Below the pieces are notes generated by a model, which worked only from the letters and a program-made list of their open reading frames with translations, made no database searches and had not been told where the DNA came from. From positions 1 to 64,000 of the forward strand of contig NZ_BQIP01000010.1 of the NCBI RefSeq assembly GCF_021602585.1: 64,000 bases of DNA, read 5' to 3'. Source of the DNA: Pseudomonas faucium. GTDB lineage: Bacteria; Pseudomonadota; Gammaproteobacteria; Pseudomonadales; Pseudomonadaceae. Numbering within the stretch: position 1 is the stretch's first letter; the number at the start of each line of letters is the position of its first letter. The translations under genes were made by a program, and so were the position numbers. Positions 34,091-42,628 of the stretch are shown in pieces.

Positions 34091-35218
34091 TCAATCCCGG
34101 CGATAAGGCAACATCCCCCAAGCCTCCTCGGCATACCCCCTCACCCCTTCCCGCTCCTGGCGCAGAAAATCCTCCACCGCCCGCCGCAACCCCGGATGCA
34201 GCAGGTAATGCCACGACCGCGTCAGCACCGGCTCGAACCCGCGAATCAGCTTGTGCTCCCCCTGCGCCCCGGCATCGAAGCGTTGCAGCCCTTCGGCAAT
34301 CGCAAAGTCCATGCCCTGGTAGAAACAGGTTTCGAAGTGCAGCCGGTCGAATTCATCCAGGCACCCCCAGTAGCGACCAAACAGGCTGTCACCCCCGACC
34401 AGGCTCAAGGCCATGGCCACGTCGCGCCCGCCCTGCCTGGCCAGCACCACCCGGATCGCTTCGGGCATGCGCTCGGCCAGCAGGCTGAAGAATTCACGCG
34501 TCAGATACGGCGAACGCCGGCGCACCGCGTAGGTGTTGGCATAGCACAGGTAGATGAAATCCCATTGGGCCTCATCCAGCTCATCGCCACGGTACCAGCG
34601 AAAATCGATGCCCTGCCCCGCCACCTGCTCGCGCTCCTTGCGCATCTGCTTGCGCTTGCGTGAACTCAAGCTGTCGAGAAAATCCTGGAAATCGCGGTAG
34701 CCGCGGTTGCGCCAATGGAACTGGCAACCCAGCCGCTCCATCCAGCCCGGCAAGCTGGCCATGCGCTCATCGAGGCTGGTGTCGGTGAAGTTGATGTGCG
34801 CCCCCGACAGCCCGCCCTTGTTCAGGTACTCCGGCAACGCCTGCAGCAGCAACAGGCCATCGGCGGGGTCGGCAGCCAGCAAGCGCGGGCCGCTGACCGG
34901 GCTGAACGGCACCGCACCCAGCAGCTTGGGGTAGTAGGCAATGCCGGCGCGCTCGCAGGCATCGGCCCAGCCCTGGTCGAACACATACTCGCCAAACGAG
35001 TGCCACTTGCGGTACGCCGGCAGCAACGCGCGCACCTGCCCGTCACGCTCCAGCACCAGGTGTTCGGCGGCCCAACCGCTTGAAGGGGCCACGCTGGCGC
35101 TGTCTTCCATGGCACTGAGGAAGGCATGGCGCAGGAAGGGTTGGCCGGCGGGCACCAGGGCGTCCCAGGTGGCTGCCGGCAGGTCACGCAGATGGGCGAG
35201 GCTGTAAAGGCTGGTCAC
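34091..35218 (-). CDS. FemAB-like GNAT-fold acyltransferase (DUF482 type)
   Basis: About 375 residues of the peptidogalycan/FemAB-like acyltransferase family. Conserved text includes WDALVPAGQPFLRHAFL, FSPVSGPRLL, INFTDTSLDE, SRKRKQMRKEREQV and the C-terminal YWGCLDEFDRLHFETCFYQG, then KLIRGFEP. The start is uncertain: GTG 35218 (then TSLYSLAHLRDLPAATW) fits relatives better than the TTG at 35275. The donor and acceptor are unknown; relatives are linked to cell-envelope or wax-ester-like acylation only by fold. Confidence 0.82.
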   Translation of the reverse strand: MTSLYSLAHLRDLPAATWDALVPAGQPFLRHAFLSAMEDSASVAPSSGWAAEHLVLERDGQVRALLPAYRKWHSFGEYVFDQGWADACERAGIAYYPKLLGAVPFSPVSGPRLLAADPADGLLLLQALPEYLNKGGLSGAHINFTDTSLDERMASLPGWMERLGCQFHWRNRGYRDFQDFLDSLSSRKRKQMRKEREQVAGQGIDFRWYRGDELDEAQWDFIYLCYANTYAVRRRSPYLTREFFSLLAERMPEAIRVVLARQGGRDVAMALSLVGGDSLFGRYWGCLDEFDRLHFETCFYQGMDFAIAEGLQRFDAGAQGEHKLIRGFEPVLTRSWHYLLHPGLRRAVEDFLRQEREGVRGYAEEAWGMLPYRRD

Positions 35219-35445
35219 GGTATCGACTCGTTGCTGAACGCCCCCAGTATTGCGGAATGACCCTTTGACACTCAATTACTTAACCGCAGTGCCACTAATT
35301 AGACATTATTCTGTCATTCGCCCTCGCAATACTTGCGCCTGTTTTCCGGAACCCCAGAACCTGTCTATTCAGGCCTTTTCCGAAGACATGCCAACATGGG
35401 GGCGGGCGCTGAGCCTCCCCAATATTTTTCAGTAGGGAGAACCTT

Positions 35446-36690
35446 ATGCGTCTTGTTTCTACACTTACCGGAGTGAGCCTCACCGGCATGATGCTGGCTC
35501 TGAGTACTCCGGCCAGTGCTGCTGTCGACGCCAAGCTGCTCGAAATGCTCCGCGCCAATGGCTCAATCAACCAGGCGCAGTACAACGAACTGCAAGGCGA
35601 CCTGGCAAAAGAAACCAAGGAAAAGGCCGACCAGAAAGCTCAGTCCGAACGTATGAGCTCCTTCGAACAGAAAGTGGCATGGGCCGCCAAGACCCAGATC
35701 AAGGGTGATGTGCGCCTGCGTTACGAAGACGTCAACGTCGACAACCCGATCTCCCGCAGTGGCAACCAGGACCGTGAGCGCGTGCGTGCCCGTGTCGGTT
35801 TCTACAGCGAGATCAACCCGCAGGTCGACGCCGGCGTGCGTGTGGCCACCGGCAGCAGCGCCGATGCCCGCTCGACCAACCAGAGCCTGGACAACTACTT
35901 CGAGAAGAAATCGCTGTGGGTCGACCTGGCCTACCTCGACTGGCACCCCACTGCCGTGCCGAACCTGCACCTGATCGGCGGCAAGATGATGCAGCCATGG
36001 GTGAGCATGGGCGACATCATCTGGGACAGCGACATCAACCCGGAAGGCGTGGCAGCCACCTACAAGACCAACCTCGGCCCTGCCGAAGTGTTCGGCAGCA
36101 TCGGCCACTACAACCTGAAGGACAACGTCGATGGCGACGGCGTGCAGTTCAAGCACGACGCGCAACTGTACGCGGCCCAGCTGGGTACCAAGTTCAACGC
36201 GGCTGACACCGTCAAGGTCACCGTGGGCGGCAGCATCTACGGCTACGACAACGACAAGGCCTCGGCTGCCCTGCGCTCGCTGGGCAACACCACCGACGAG
36301 TTCAACCTGGTGGAAGGCTTTGGCCAGGTCGACTTCACCGGCTTCGCCATCCCGCTGTCGGCTTACGGCCAGTTCGTCAAGAACACCGAGAGCACCGATG
36401 GCAAGGACAAGGCCTGGCTGGCTGGCCTGAAGAGCAAGATCGGCGCCTGGAGCCTGGACTACAACTACCGCGACGTACAGCGTAACGGTGTAGTCAGCCT
36501 GTTCACCGATTCGGACTTCGGCAACGGCTTCACAGGTTCGCGTGGCCACAAGTTCAAGGTCGGCTACGAGATCGACAAGAACTTCGCCCTGGGCGCGGCC
36601 TACATGATGGCCAAGACCGACTACTCCAACCTGCCGAACAGCGATGCTGACGTAGATACCCTGCAGGTGGACCTGGAAGCCAAGTTCTAA
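35446..36690 (+). CDS. Putative outer-membrane porin (Porin_5 type)
   Basis: A 414-residue beta-barrel porin: signal peptide to about residue 25 (STPASA, then AVDAKLLEML), a charged N-terminal coiled segment (about 35-70), then a 16-to-18-strand barrel (alternating aromatic strands such as KGDVRLRYEDVNV), ending in the outer-membrane assembly signal with terminal Phe (LQVDLEAKF). AGGGAGA precedes ATG 35446. A strong terminator follows, so it is monocistronic. The substrate is unknown; related Pseudomonas porins respond to phosphate, metals or carbon source. Confidence 0.85.
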   Translation: MRLVSTLTGVSLTGMMLALSTPASAAVDAKLLEMLRANGSINQAQYNELQGDLAKETKEKADQKAQSERMSSFEQKVAWAAKTQIKGDVRLRYEDVNVDNPISRSGNQDRERVRARVGFYSEINPQVDAGVRVATGSSADARSTNQSLDNYFEKKSLWVDLAYLDWHPTAVPNLHLIGGKMMQPWVSMGDIIWDSDINPEGVAATYKTNLGPAEVFGSIGHYNLKDNVDGDGVQFKHDAQLYAAQLGTKFNAADTVKVTVGGSIYGYDNDKASAALRSLGNTTDEFNLVEGFGQVDFTGFAIPLSAYGQFVKNTESTDGKDKAWLAGLKSKIGAWSLDYNYRDVQRNGVVSLFTDSDFGNGFTGSRGHKFKVGYEIDKNFALGAAYMMAKTDYSNLPNSDADVDTLQVDLEAKF

Positions 36691-36713
36691 GCTGTAGCTC
36701 CCTTGCGTTACTC

Positions 36714-36758
36714 AGGCAGGAAGCACCGACCCCATCCGGTGCTTCCTGCCTTTTTTTG
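36714..36758 (+). terminator. Strong intrinsic terminator of the porin gene
   Basis: A 15-bp stem, AGGCAGGAAGCACCG / CGGTGCTTCCTGCCT, with loop ACCCCAT is followed by seven T. Confidence 0.95.
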
Positions 36759-36772
36759 TCTGCACAAAGGAT

Positions 36773-36865
36773 GGGGCCGCTTTGCGGCCCTTTCGCGACA
36801 CAAGGCCGCTCCTACAAAATCTGTAGGAGCGGCCTTGTGTCGCGAAAGGGCTGCAAAGCAGCCCC
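36773..36865. repeat. Type 2 REP pair
   Basis: Facing GGCCCTTTCGCGACACAAGG copies joined by a short spacer (AAAATCTG region). Same family as 26549-26652, and again between convergent genes. Confidence 0.93.
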
Positions 36866-36872
36866 ACCAATC

Positions 36873-37994
36873 TCAGCGCTTGCGCAGAATCACACTACCA
36901 ATCGAATACCCCGCACCAAACGAGCTCAACACCCCCAGCGAGCCCTTGGCCAGGTCATCCTGGTACAAGTGGAAGGCAATCACCGACCCCGCCGAACTGG
37001 TGTTGGCATAGCGGTCGAGAATCACCGGTGCGTCTTCCTCGGCCACCTCGCGCCCCAGCAGTTTCTTCACGATCAGGTGGTTCATGCTCAGGTTGGCCTG
37101 GTGCAGCCAGAAGCGCTTGACGTCGGACGGCTGCAGGCCGTTCTCGCCCAGGTGCTTGCCGATCAGCTCGGCGACCATCGGGCACACTTCGCGGAACACC
37201 TTGCGGCCTTCCTGCACGAACAGTTTGTCTGGCGCGCCGACGCCCTCTTCCGCGGTGCGGTTGAGGAAGCCGAAGTTGTTGCGGATGTTGTTGGAGAACG
37301 CGGTCAGCAGCTTGGTGCCGACAATGTCGAACTGATGCGCCGAGGTGGCCTGGTCGGCGCGCTCGACCAGCACCGCAGTGGCCGCGTCACCGAAGATGAA
37401 GTGGCTGTCGCGGTCGCGGAAGTTCAGGTGCCCGGTGCAGATTTCCGGGCTCACCACCAGCAGTGCGCGGGCCTGGCCCAGCTGCACGCTGTTGGCGGCG
37501 GTCTGGATACCGAAGGTGGCCGACGAGCAGGCCACGTTCATGTCGAAGGCAAAGCCCTCGATGCCCAGGGCCTGCTGCACCTCGATGGCGATGGCCGGGT
37601 ACGGGCGCTGCAGGTTGGAGCAGGCGACGATCACCCCGTCGACATCGGCCGGGGTGCGGCCGGCGCGTTCCAGTGCCTGGCGGGCTGCGGCCACGCCCAT
37701 TTCGCAGAGGATCGACTGCTCGTCGTTGGAGCGCTCGGGCAGGCGCGGCTTCATGCGCTGCGGGTCGAGGATGCCGGCCTTGTCCATCACGAAGCGGCTC
37801 TTGATGCCCGAGGCCTTCTCGATGAAAGCCGCATCGGACAGCGGCGCGGCTTCGATCTCGCCGCGCTCGATGGCATCGGCGTTGTCGCGGTTGAACTGCT
37901 GCGACCAGGTGTTGAAGGACTCCACCAGTTCTTCGTTGGAGATGCTCTGGGCCGGGGTATACAGGCCGGTGCCGCTGATCACGACGTTATGCAC
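36873..37994 (-). CDS. Beta-ketoacyl-ACP synthase III-like (FabH-like)
   Basis: A 373-residue thiolase-fold condensing enzyme. The catalytic triad is in place: Cys in NVACSSATFG, His in WLHQANLSMNHLI and Asn in YANTSSAG. Its length exceeds classical FabH (about 320) because of an N-terminal insertion (AIERGEIEAAPLSDAAF), typical of the Pseudomonas PA3286-like group that condenses medium-chain acyl-CoA with malonyl-ACP, feeding beta-oxidation products into synthesis. GTG 37994 follows AGAGGA; the upstream ATG at 38048 lies past an operator-like palindrome and is unlikely. It stands alone on its transcript. Confidence 0.87.
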   Translation of the reverse strand: MHNVVISGTGLYTPAQSISNEELVESFNTWSQQFNRDNADAIERGEIEAAPLSDAAFIEKASGIKSRFVMDKAGILDPQRMKPRLPERSNDEQSILCEMGVAAARQALERAGRTPADVDGVIVACSNLQRPYPAIAIEVQQALGIEGFAFDMNVACSSATFGIQTAANSVQLGQARALLVVSPEICTGHLNFRDRDSHFIFGDAATAVLVERADQATSAHQFDIVGTKLLTAFSNNIRNNFGFLNRTAEEGVGAPDKLFVQEGRKVFREVCPMVAELIGKHLGENGLQPSDVKRFWLHQANLSMNHLIVKKLLGREVAEEDAPVILDRYANTSSAGSVIAFHLYQDDLAKGSLGVLSSFGAGYSIGSVILRKR

Positions 37995-38050
37995 GGTCGT
38001 TCCTCTGGTCAAAGGCCATCGCCGCGGGGCGCTGGCTGGAAAATGCATAA

Positions 38051-38066
38051 TGGCACTTTAGTGCCA
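38051..38066. promoter_or_regulatory. Operator-like palindrome TGGCACTTTAGTGCCA
   Basis: Perfect 7-base arms around TT lie about 57 bases upstream of the FabH-like GTG start. It is consistent with a TetR-type repressor site. A TTATGC -10-like sequence lies just downstream on the minus strand. Confidence 0.55.
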
Positions 38067-38082
38067 GATTGAAGACGAGAGC

Positions 38083-38155
38083 GTTGCCCTCGATCGCAAG
38101 CAAGCTCGCGCCTGCAGGAGCGCGAGCTTGCTTGCGAAGGGCTGCGTTGCAGCCG
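38083..38155. repeat. Type 4 REP-like hairpin (CTCGCGCCTGCAGGAGCGCGAG core)
   Basis: A long hairpin of CGCAAGCAAGCTCGCGC and its complement around CTGCAGGA lies between the FabH-like promoter and the hrpA stop. It is a REP family distinct from types 1-3. Confidence 0.88.
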
Positions 38156-38189
38156 CAAATTGCATCAATATTGCCACAACTTCGGGTGT

Positions 38190-41100
38190 TTAGGCTTCCA
38201 CCTGCGACCACTGTTTACTGAGGCGCTTGTCGGAAATCGGCACTTTTGTACCCAACTGTTGCGCGAACAGCGACACCCGATATTCCTCCAGCAACCAGCG
38301 GTACAAGGCCAGCTGCTCATCACGCTTGCCTTCCTGAGCATGCTTGTCGGCTCGGGCCTTGTACTGCGCCCACAGGTTGCTCAGCTCAGCGCTCCACACC
38401 CGGTCCTTCTGCACCTGGGCGCCGAGTTTTTCCAGGCGCAGTTCCACCGCCTTGAGGTAGCGCGGCAGCTCCTTGAACCAGGCGCTCGGGGTTTCGCGCA
38501 CGAAGCCTGGGTACACCAGGTTGGCCAGCTGCTGCTTGATGTCGTTGAGGGCCACGGCCTGGCTCAGGTCGATCTTGCCCTTGAAGCGCTTCTGCAGGCC
38601 ATGCCACAGCTTGAGCACCTCCAGGGTCTGGCGCGCCAGGCGCTCGGCGTGCTCGGCCCAGCTGCCGCGCTTGCGCTCGGCCAGCCCGGCCAGCGCCGCG
38701 CCATCGCGTGGCAGGCTGGCTTCGCCTTCGAGGATGCAGCTGTCCAGGCTGGCCAGCAGGATGTCCTCGACCAGCGCCTCGACCCGGCCCAGTTCGCGGT
38801 ACAACAGGCCCAGCTCGGTCAGCCCCGGCAGCTTGCCGCGCAGGAACTTGGCCGGCTCCGCCAACTGCTGCAGCAACAGGCGCTGCAAGGCGCGGCGGTG
38901 CTGGAACTCGGCCTCGGCCTGGGTCGAGAAACGCCCTTCGCGCACGCTGCCGCTTTCTTCCACCAGCGCCGGGTAAACCGTCATCGACAGCCCGGCGATC
39001 TTCTGCTGGGCAGTCTGCTTCACTTCGCTGAAGGCCTTGGCCTGCACCGGCTGTTCGCTCTTCTCGCTGCGCGGCACTGCCAACGCTGCCTGGCTGGCGG
39101 CGGCAAAGCGGGCGGTCAGCTCGGCCAGGTCACGGCCCTCGCCGAGGAACTTGCCCTGGCCGTCGACCACTTCGATGTTCATCCGCAAGTGGCCTTCGAC
39201 CAGGCTGATGGACTCCTCCCAGGCCTCGTCGGACACCCGCGCACCGGTCATGCGCAGCAGCTCCTGGCCCAGCGCCTGGGGCAGCGCGCCCTGGGCGAAG
39301 GCCATGCGCGACAGCGCCGCCTTGACGAAGTCCGGCACCGGCACGAAGTTCTTGCGCAGGGCCTTGGGCAGGTTGCGCACCAGGGCGATGCACTTGGCTT
39401 CCAGCAGGCCCGGCACCAGCCACTCCAGGCGCTCGCCCGGCAGGCTCGGCAACAACGGCGCCGGTACCCGCACGGTCACGCCGTCACGCGGGTGGCCGGG
39501 TTCGAAGTGGTAGGTCAGCGGCAGGCGCAGCTCGCCCACCTGCAGGCTGTCGGGGTACTGCGCCGCGGTCACTTCACTGGCCTCGCGGGCCAGCACGTCT
39601 TCCTCGCGCATGATCAGCAGGTTGGCGTCCTTCTGGCTGCCCATGCGGTACCAGCTGTCGAAGGTCGCGGTCTGGTGGATTTCGGCCGGCAGGCGCGCCT
39701 CGTAGAAGCCGTACAGGGTTTCTTCATCGGCCAGGATGTCGCGCCGGCGGGCCTTGGCCTCCAGCTCGTCGAGTTCTTCGAGCAGGCGCTTGTTGGCCGC
39801 CAGGCACTTGGCCCGCGACTGGATCTCGCCGCCCACCAGGCCCTCGCGGATGAACAGCTCGCGGGACGTGACCGGGTCGATCGGGCCGAAGTGCACCGGG
39901 CGCCGGCCCACCAGGATCAAGCCGTACAAGGTGATCTGCTCGTAGGCCACCACTTGCCCGCGCTTCTTCTCCCAGTGCGGCTCGAAGTGGTTCTTCTTCA
40001 CCAGGTGGGTGGCCAGCGGCTCGATCCAGTCGGGCTCGATCTTGGCGACCATGCGCGCATACAGCTTGGTGGTCTCGACCAGCTCGGCCGCCATCAGCCA
40101 CTGCGGGCGCTTGCGGCCGATGCCCGAGGATGGGTGAACCCAGAAGCGGCGCTGGCGCGCGCCCTGGTAATCGCCCTCTTCGGCCTTGTGGCCGATCTGG
40201 CTGAGCAGGCCGCTGAGGATGGCCTTGTGCACTTTCTGGTAGTCGGACGGTTCCTTGTTCACCGTCAGCTGCAGCTCACGGCAGATCAGCGCCAGTTGGC
40301 GATGGGCATCGCGCCATTCGCGCAGGCGCAGGTAGTTGAGGAAGTTCTTGCGGCACCAGTTGCGCAGCGGGTTGGCGGTCAGCGCCTGGCGCTGCTCTTC
40401 GAAGCCACGCCACAGGTTGATAAGCGCCGCGAAGTCCGAATCCACGTCCTTCCACTGCGCGTGCGCCTGATCGGCGGCCTGCTGGCGCTCTGGCGGGCGC
40501 TCGCGCGGGTCTTGCACCGACAGCGCACTGGCGACGATCAACACTTCCTGCAGGCTGCCCTGGCGGGCGCCTTCGAGCAGCATGCGGCCCAGCCGGGGGT
40601 CGATCGGCAGGCGCGCCAGCTGGCGGCCGAGTGGGGTCAGCTGGTTCTCGCGGTTGACCGCCGAGAGCTCCTGCAACAGGTTGAAGCCGTCGCTGATGGC
40701 TTTGCCATCCGGCGGCTCGATGAACGGGAAGGCATCGATCGCGCCCAAGCGCAGGTGCAGCATCTGCAGGATCACCGCGGCCAGGTTGGTGCGCAGGATC
40801 TCGGGGTCGGTGAAGGCCGGCCGGCCATTGAAGTCTTCTTCGCTGTACAGGCGGATGCAGATGCCCGGCTCGACCCGGCCGCAGCGGCCTTTACGCTGGT
40901 TGGCGCTGGCCTGGGACACCGCTTCGATCGGCAGGCGCTGGACCTTGGCGCGGTAGCTGTAGCGGCTGATGCGCGCGGTGCCGGTGTCGATCACGTAGCG
41001 GATGCCGGGCACGGTCAGCGAGGTTTCGGCGACGTTGGTCGCCAGCACCACCCGCCGCCCGCTGTGCGACTGGAAGATGCGCTGCTGTTCGGCCGGCGAC

Positions 41101-42095
41101 AGGCGGGCATACAGCGGCAGGATCTCGGTATGGCGCAATTGCGCCTTGCGCAGGATCTCGGCGGCGTCGCGGATTTCCCGCTCGCCCGGCAGGAACACCA
41201 GCACATCGCCGGGGCCCTTGCCCTCGCTGCGCTCGTGGTGGGCGATCTCGTCGAGGGTGGCGAGGATCGCCTGGTCGACGGTGAGGTCGTCCTCGATCTG
41301 GTTGCCCTCTTCGTCCTGCTCGCTGGTCAGCGGCCGGTACCAGGTGTCGACCGGGTAGGTGCGGCCGGACACCTCGATGATCGGTGCGCCATCGAAATGC
41401 TTGGAGAAGCGCTCCAGGTCGATGGTCGCCGAGGTGATGATCAGCTTCAGGTCCGGCCGGCGGTGCAGCAGGGTCTTCAGGTAGCCGAGCAGAAAATCGA
41501 TGTTCAGGCTGCGCTCGTGGGCTTCGTCGACGATGATCGTGTCGTAGCGCTCGAGGAAGCGGTCGTGCTGGGTCTCGGCCAGGAGGATGCCGTCGGTCAT
41601 CAGCTTGACCAGGGTGTTGGCGTCGCTCTGGTCCTCGAAACGCACCTGGTAACCAACCAGCCCGCCCAGCGGCGTTGCCAGCTCTTCGGCAACCCGGGCC
41701 GCCACGCTGCGCGCGGCGATGCGCCGTGGCTGGGTGTGGGCGATCAGGCCATGGCTGCCGCGGCCCAGTTCCAGGCAGATCTTGGGCAGCTGGGTGGTCT
41801 TGCCAGAGCCGGTCTCGCCGGCGATCACCAGCACCTGGTGTTCTGCCAGGGCCTTCTTGATCTCGTCGCGCTTGGCGGCGATCGGCAGGCTGTCGTCGTA
41901 GCGGATGACCGGCACGCTGTTCTGGCGCGCGGTGACCTGGGCGCAGGACGCCTGGACCTTTTCCACCCACTGGGCAAGCTTGGCCTCGTCGGGGCGCTTG
42001 CGCAGCTCATGCAGTTGCCGGCGCAGGCGATGGCGGTCGGCGATCATGGCGTGGTCGAGGTTTTGCAGCAGTTTGTCGATGGCGTGGTCAGTCAT
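38190..42095 (-). CDS. hrpA: ATP-dependent RNA helicase HrpA
   Basis: A 1301-residue DEAH-box helicase, the full length expected for HrpA. Walker A GETGSGKTTQLPK lies near 92, DEAH in VDEAHERSLN near 190, SATID and the QRKGRCGR arginine-finger motif near 397, followed by the HA2/OB region and the long C-terminal DUF3418 domain. HrpA resolves stalled or collided ribosomes on mRNA in E. coli. ATG 42095 (TDHAIDKLLQNLDHAMIADR) has only a weak ribosome site. It is probably monocistronic. Confidence 0.95.
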   Translation of the reverse strand: MTDHAIDKLLQNLDHAMIADRHRLRRQLHELRKRPDEAKLAQWVEKVQASCAQVTARQNSVPVIRYDDSLPIAAKRDEIKKALAEHQVLVIAGETGSGKTTQLPKICLELGRGSHGLIAHTQPRRIAARSVAARVAEELATPLGGLVGYQVRFEDQSDANTLVKLMTDGILLAETQHDRFLERYDTIIVDEAHERSLNIDFLLGYLKTLLHRRPDLKLIITSATIDLERFSKHFDGAPIIEVSGRTYPVDTWYRPLTSEQDEEGNQIEDDLTVDQAILATLDEIAHHERSEGKGPGDVLVFLPGEREIRDAAEILRKAQLRHTEILPLYARLSPAEQQRIFQSHSGRRVVLATNVAETSLTVPGIRYVIDTGTARISRYSYRAKVQRLPIEAVSQASANQRKGRCGRVEPGICIRLYSEEDFNGRPAFTDPEILRTNLAAVILQMLHLRLGAIDAFPFIEPPDGKAISDGFNLLQELSAVNRENQLTPLGRQLARLPIDPRLGRMLLEGARQGSLQEVLIVASALSVQDPRERPPERQQAADQAHAQWKDVDSDFAALINLWRGFEEQRQALTANPLRNWCRKNFLNYLRLREWRDAHRQLALICRELQLTVNKEPSDYQKVHKAILSGLLSQIGHKAEEGDYQGARQRRFWVHPSSGIGRKRPQWLMAAELVETTKLYARMVAKIEPDWIEPLATHLVKKNHFEPHWEKKRGQVVAYEQITLYGLILVGRRPVHFGPIDPVTSRELFIREGLVGGEIQSRAKCLAANKRLLEELDELEAKARRRDILADEETLYGFYEARLPAEIHQTATFDSWYRMGSQKDANLLIMREEDVLAREASEVTAAQYPDSLQVGELRLPLTYHFEPGHPRDGVTVRVPAPLLPSLPGERLEWLVPGLLEAKCIALVRNLPKALRKNFVPVPDFVKAALSRMAFAQGALPQALGQELLRMTGARVSDEAWEESISLVEGHLRMNIEVVDGQGKFLGEGRDLAELTARFAAASQAALAVPRSEKSEQPVQAKAFSEVKQTAQQKIAGLSMTVYPALVEESGSVREGRFSTQAEAEFQHRRALQRLLLQQLAEPAKFLRGKLPGLTELGLLYRELGRVEALVEDILLASLDSCILEGEASLPRDGAALAGLAERKRGSWAEHAERLARQTLEVLKLWHGLQKRFKGKIDLSQAVALNDIKQQLANLVYPGFVRETPSAWFKELPRYLKAVELRLEKLGAQVQKDRVWSAELSNLWAQYKARADKHAQEGKRDEQLALYRWLLEEYRVSLFAQQLGTKVPISDKRLSKQWSQVEA

Positions 42096-42193
42096 GGGGC
42101 TTTTTAGTGATGCAGGTGGGCCTGCTTTTTCATGATCGGCATTCGATGGATGCGCGATTGTCGCAGATTTGCCGGTTGATTGCTGGCTGTACG

Positions 42194-42287
42194 GGCCCTA
42201 TCGCCGGCAAGCCGGCTCCCACAGGTGCAGCGCAGGTTCTAGATTCTGTGCTGTACCTGTGGGAGCCAGCTTGCTGGCGATAGGGCC
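42194..42287. repeat. REP pair (type 1)
   Basis: Facing copies; the right copy has the variants AGCCAGCTTGCTGGCG, still base-paired by compensating changes. They lie upstream of hrpA and the glutamine-synthetase-like gene, here between divergent genes rather than convergent ones. Confidence 0.9.
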
Positions 42288-42380
42288 AGCGCAGGCTGCC
42301 TGTATGTTTAGTGAACCCCGATGTGAAGGTTGCCATTCACTGCTTTAATCAACATTACGCCGCATGTGAGTATCAAAGGC

Positions 42381-42545
42381 ATGACCCCCGCACCGACCAT
42401 CGCCCCGCCGCTGTCCCGCCCTTCGCTACCGAAGGCCAGGACCTGCGCCGGCGAAAATCCGCTGGTCCATGTGATCCTCGCCTTCTGGGCCCTGTGGCAC
42501 TGCCGTCACGCCCGCCCACCGGACACTTCGCTCTCGCCTCTCTGA
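42381..42545 (+). CDS. Possible 54-residue leader ORF upstream of puuA
   Basis: An open frame of 54 residues with a Pro-rich start (MTPAPTIAPPLSRPS), a hydrophobic Trp-containing segment (PLVHVILAFWALWHCRHARP) and a short tail. The ribosome site is weak (AAAGG touching the ATG). It lies in the 341 bases between the REP pair and puuA; nothing else is recognisable in that stretch. The non-random hydrophobic segment makes it worth listing, but it may be chance. Confidence 0.35.
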   Translation: MTPAPTIAPPLSRPSLPKARTCAGENPLVHVILAFWALWHCRHARPPDTSLSPL

Positions 42546-42628
42546 ACATACCCGGCCACCCTTCGGCCGATTGACTCAGCTGGACCGCAGCCAAGCGGCG
42601 GTCCTGTGTGCCCACGAGCGAATCCATC

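Noticed and set aside
38051-38066. Sigma-54 promoter suggested by TGGCAC near the FabH-like gene
   Set aside because: The GG and GC elements are 9 rather than 10 bases apart and the -12 half reads TGCC instead of TTGC; a palindromic operator explains the sequence better.
42330-42574. Longer overlapping frames before puuA
   Set aside because: Only the inner 54-residue version has any plausible start; the longer ones lack ribosome sites and conserved features.
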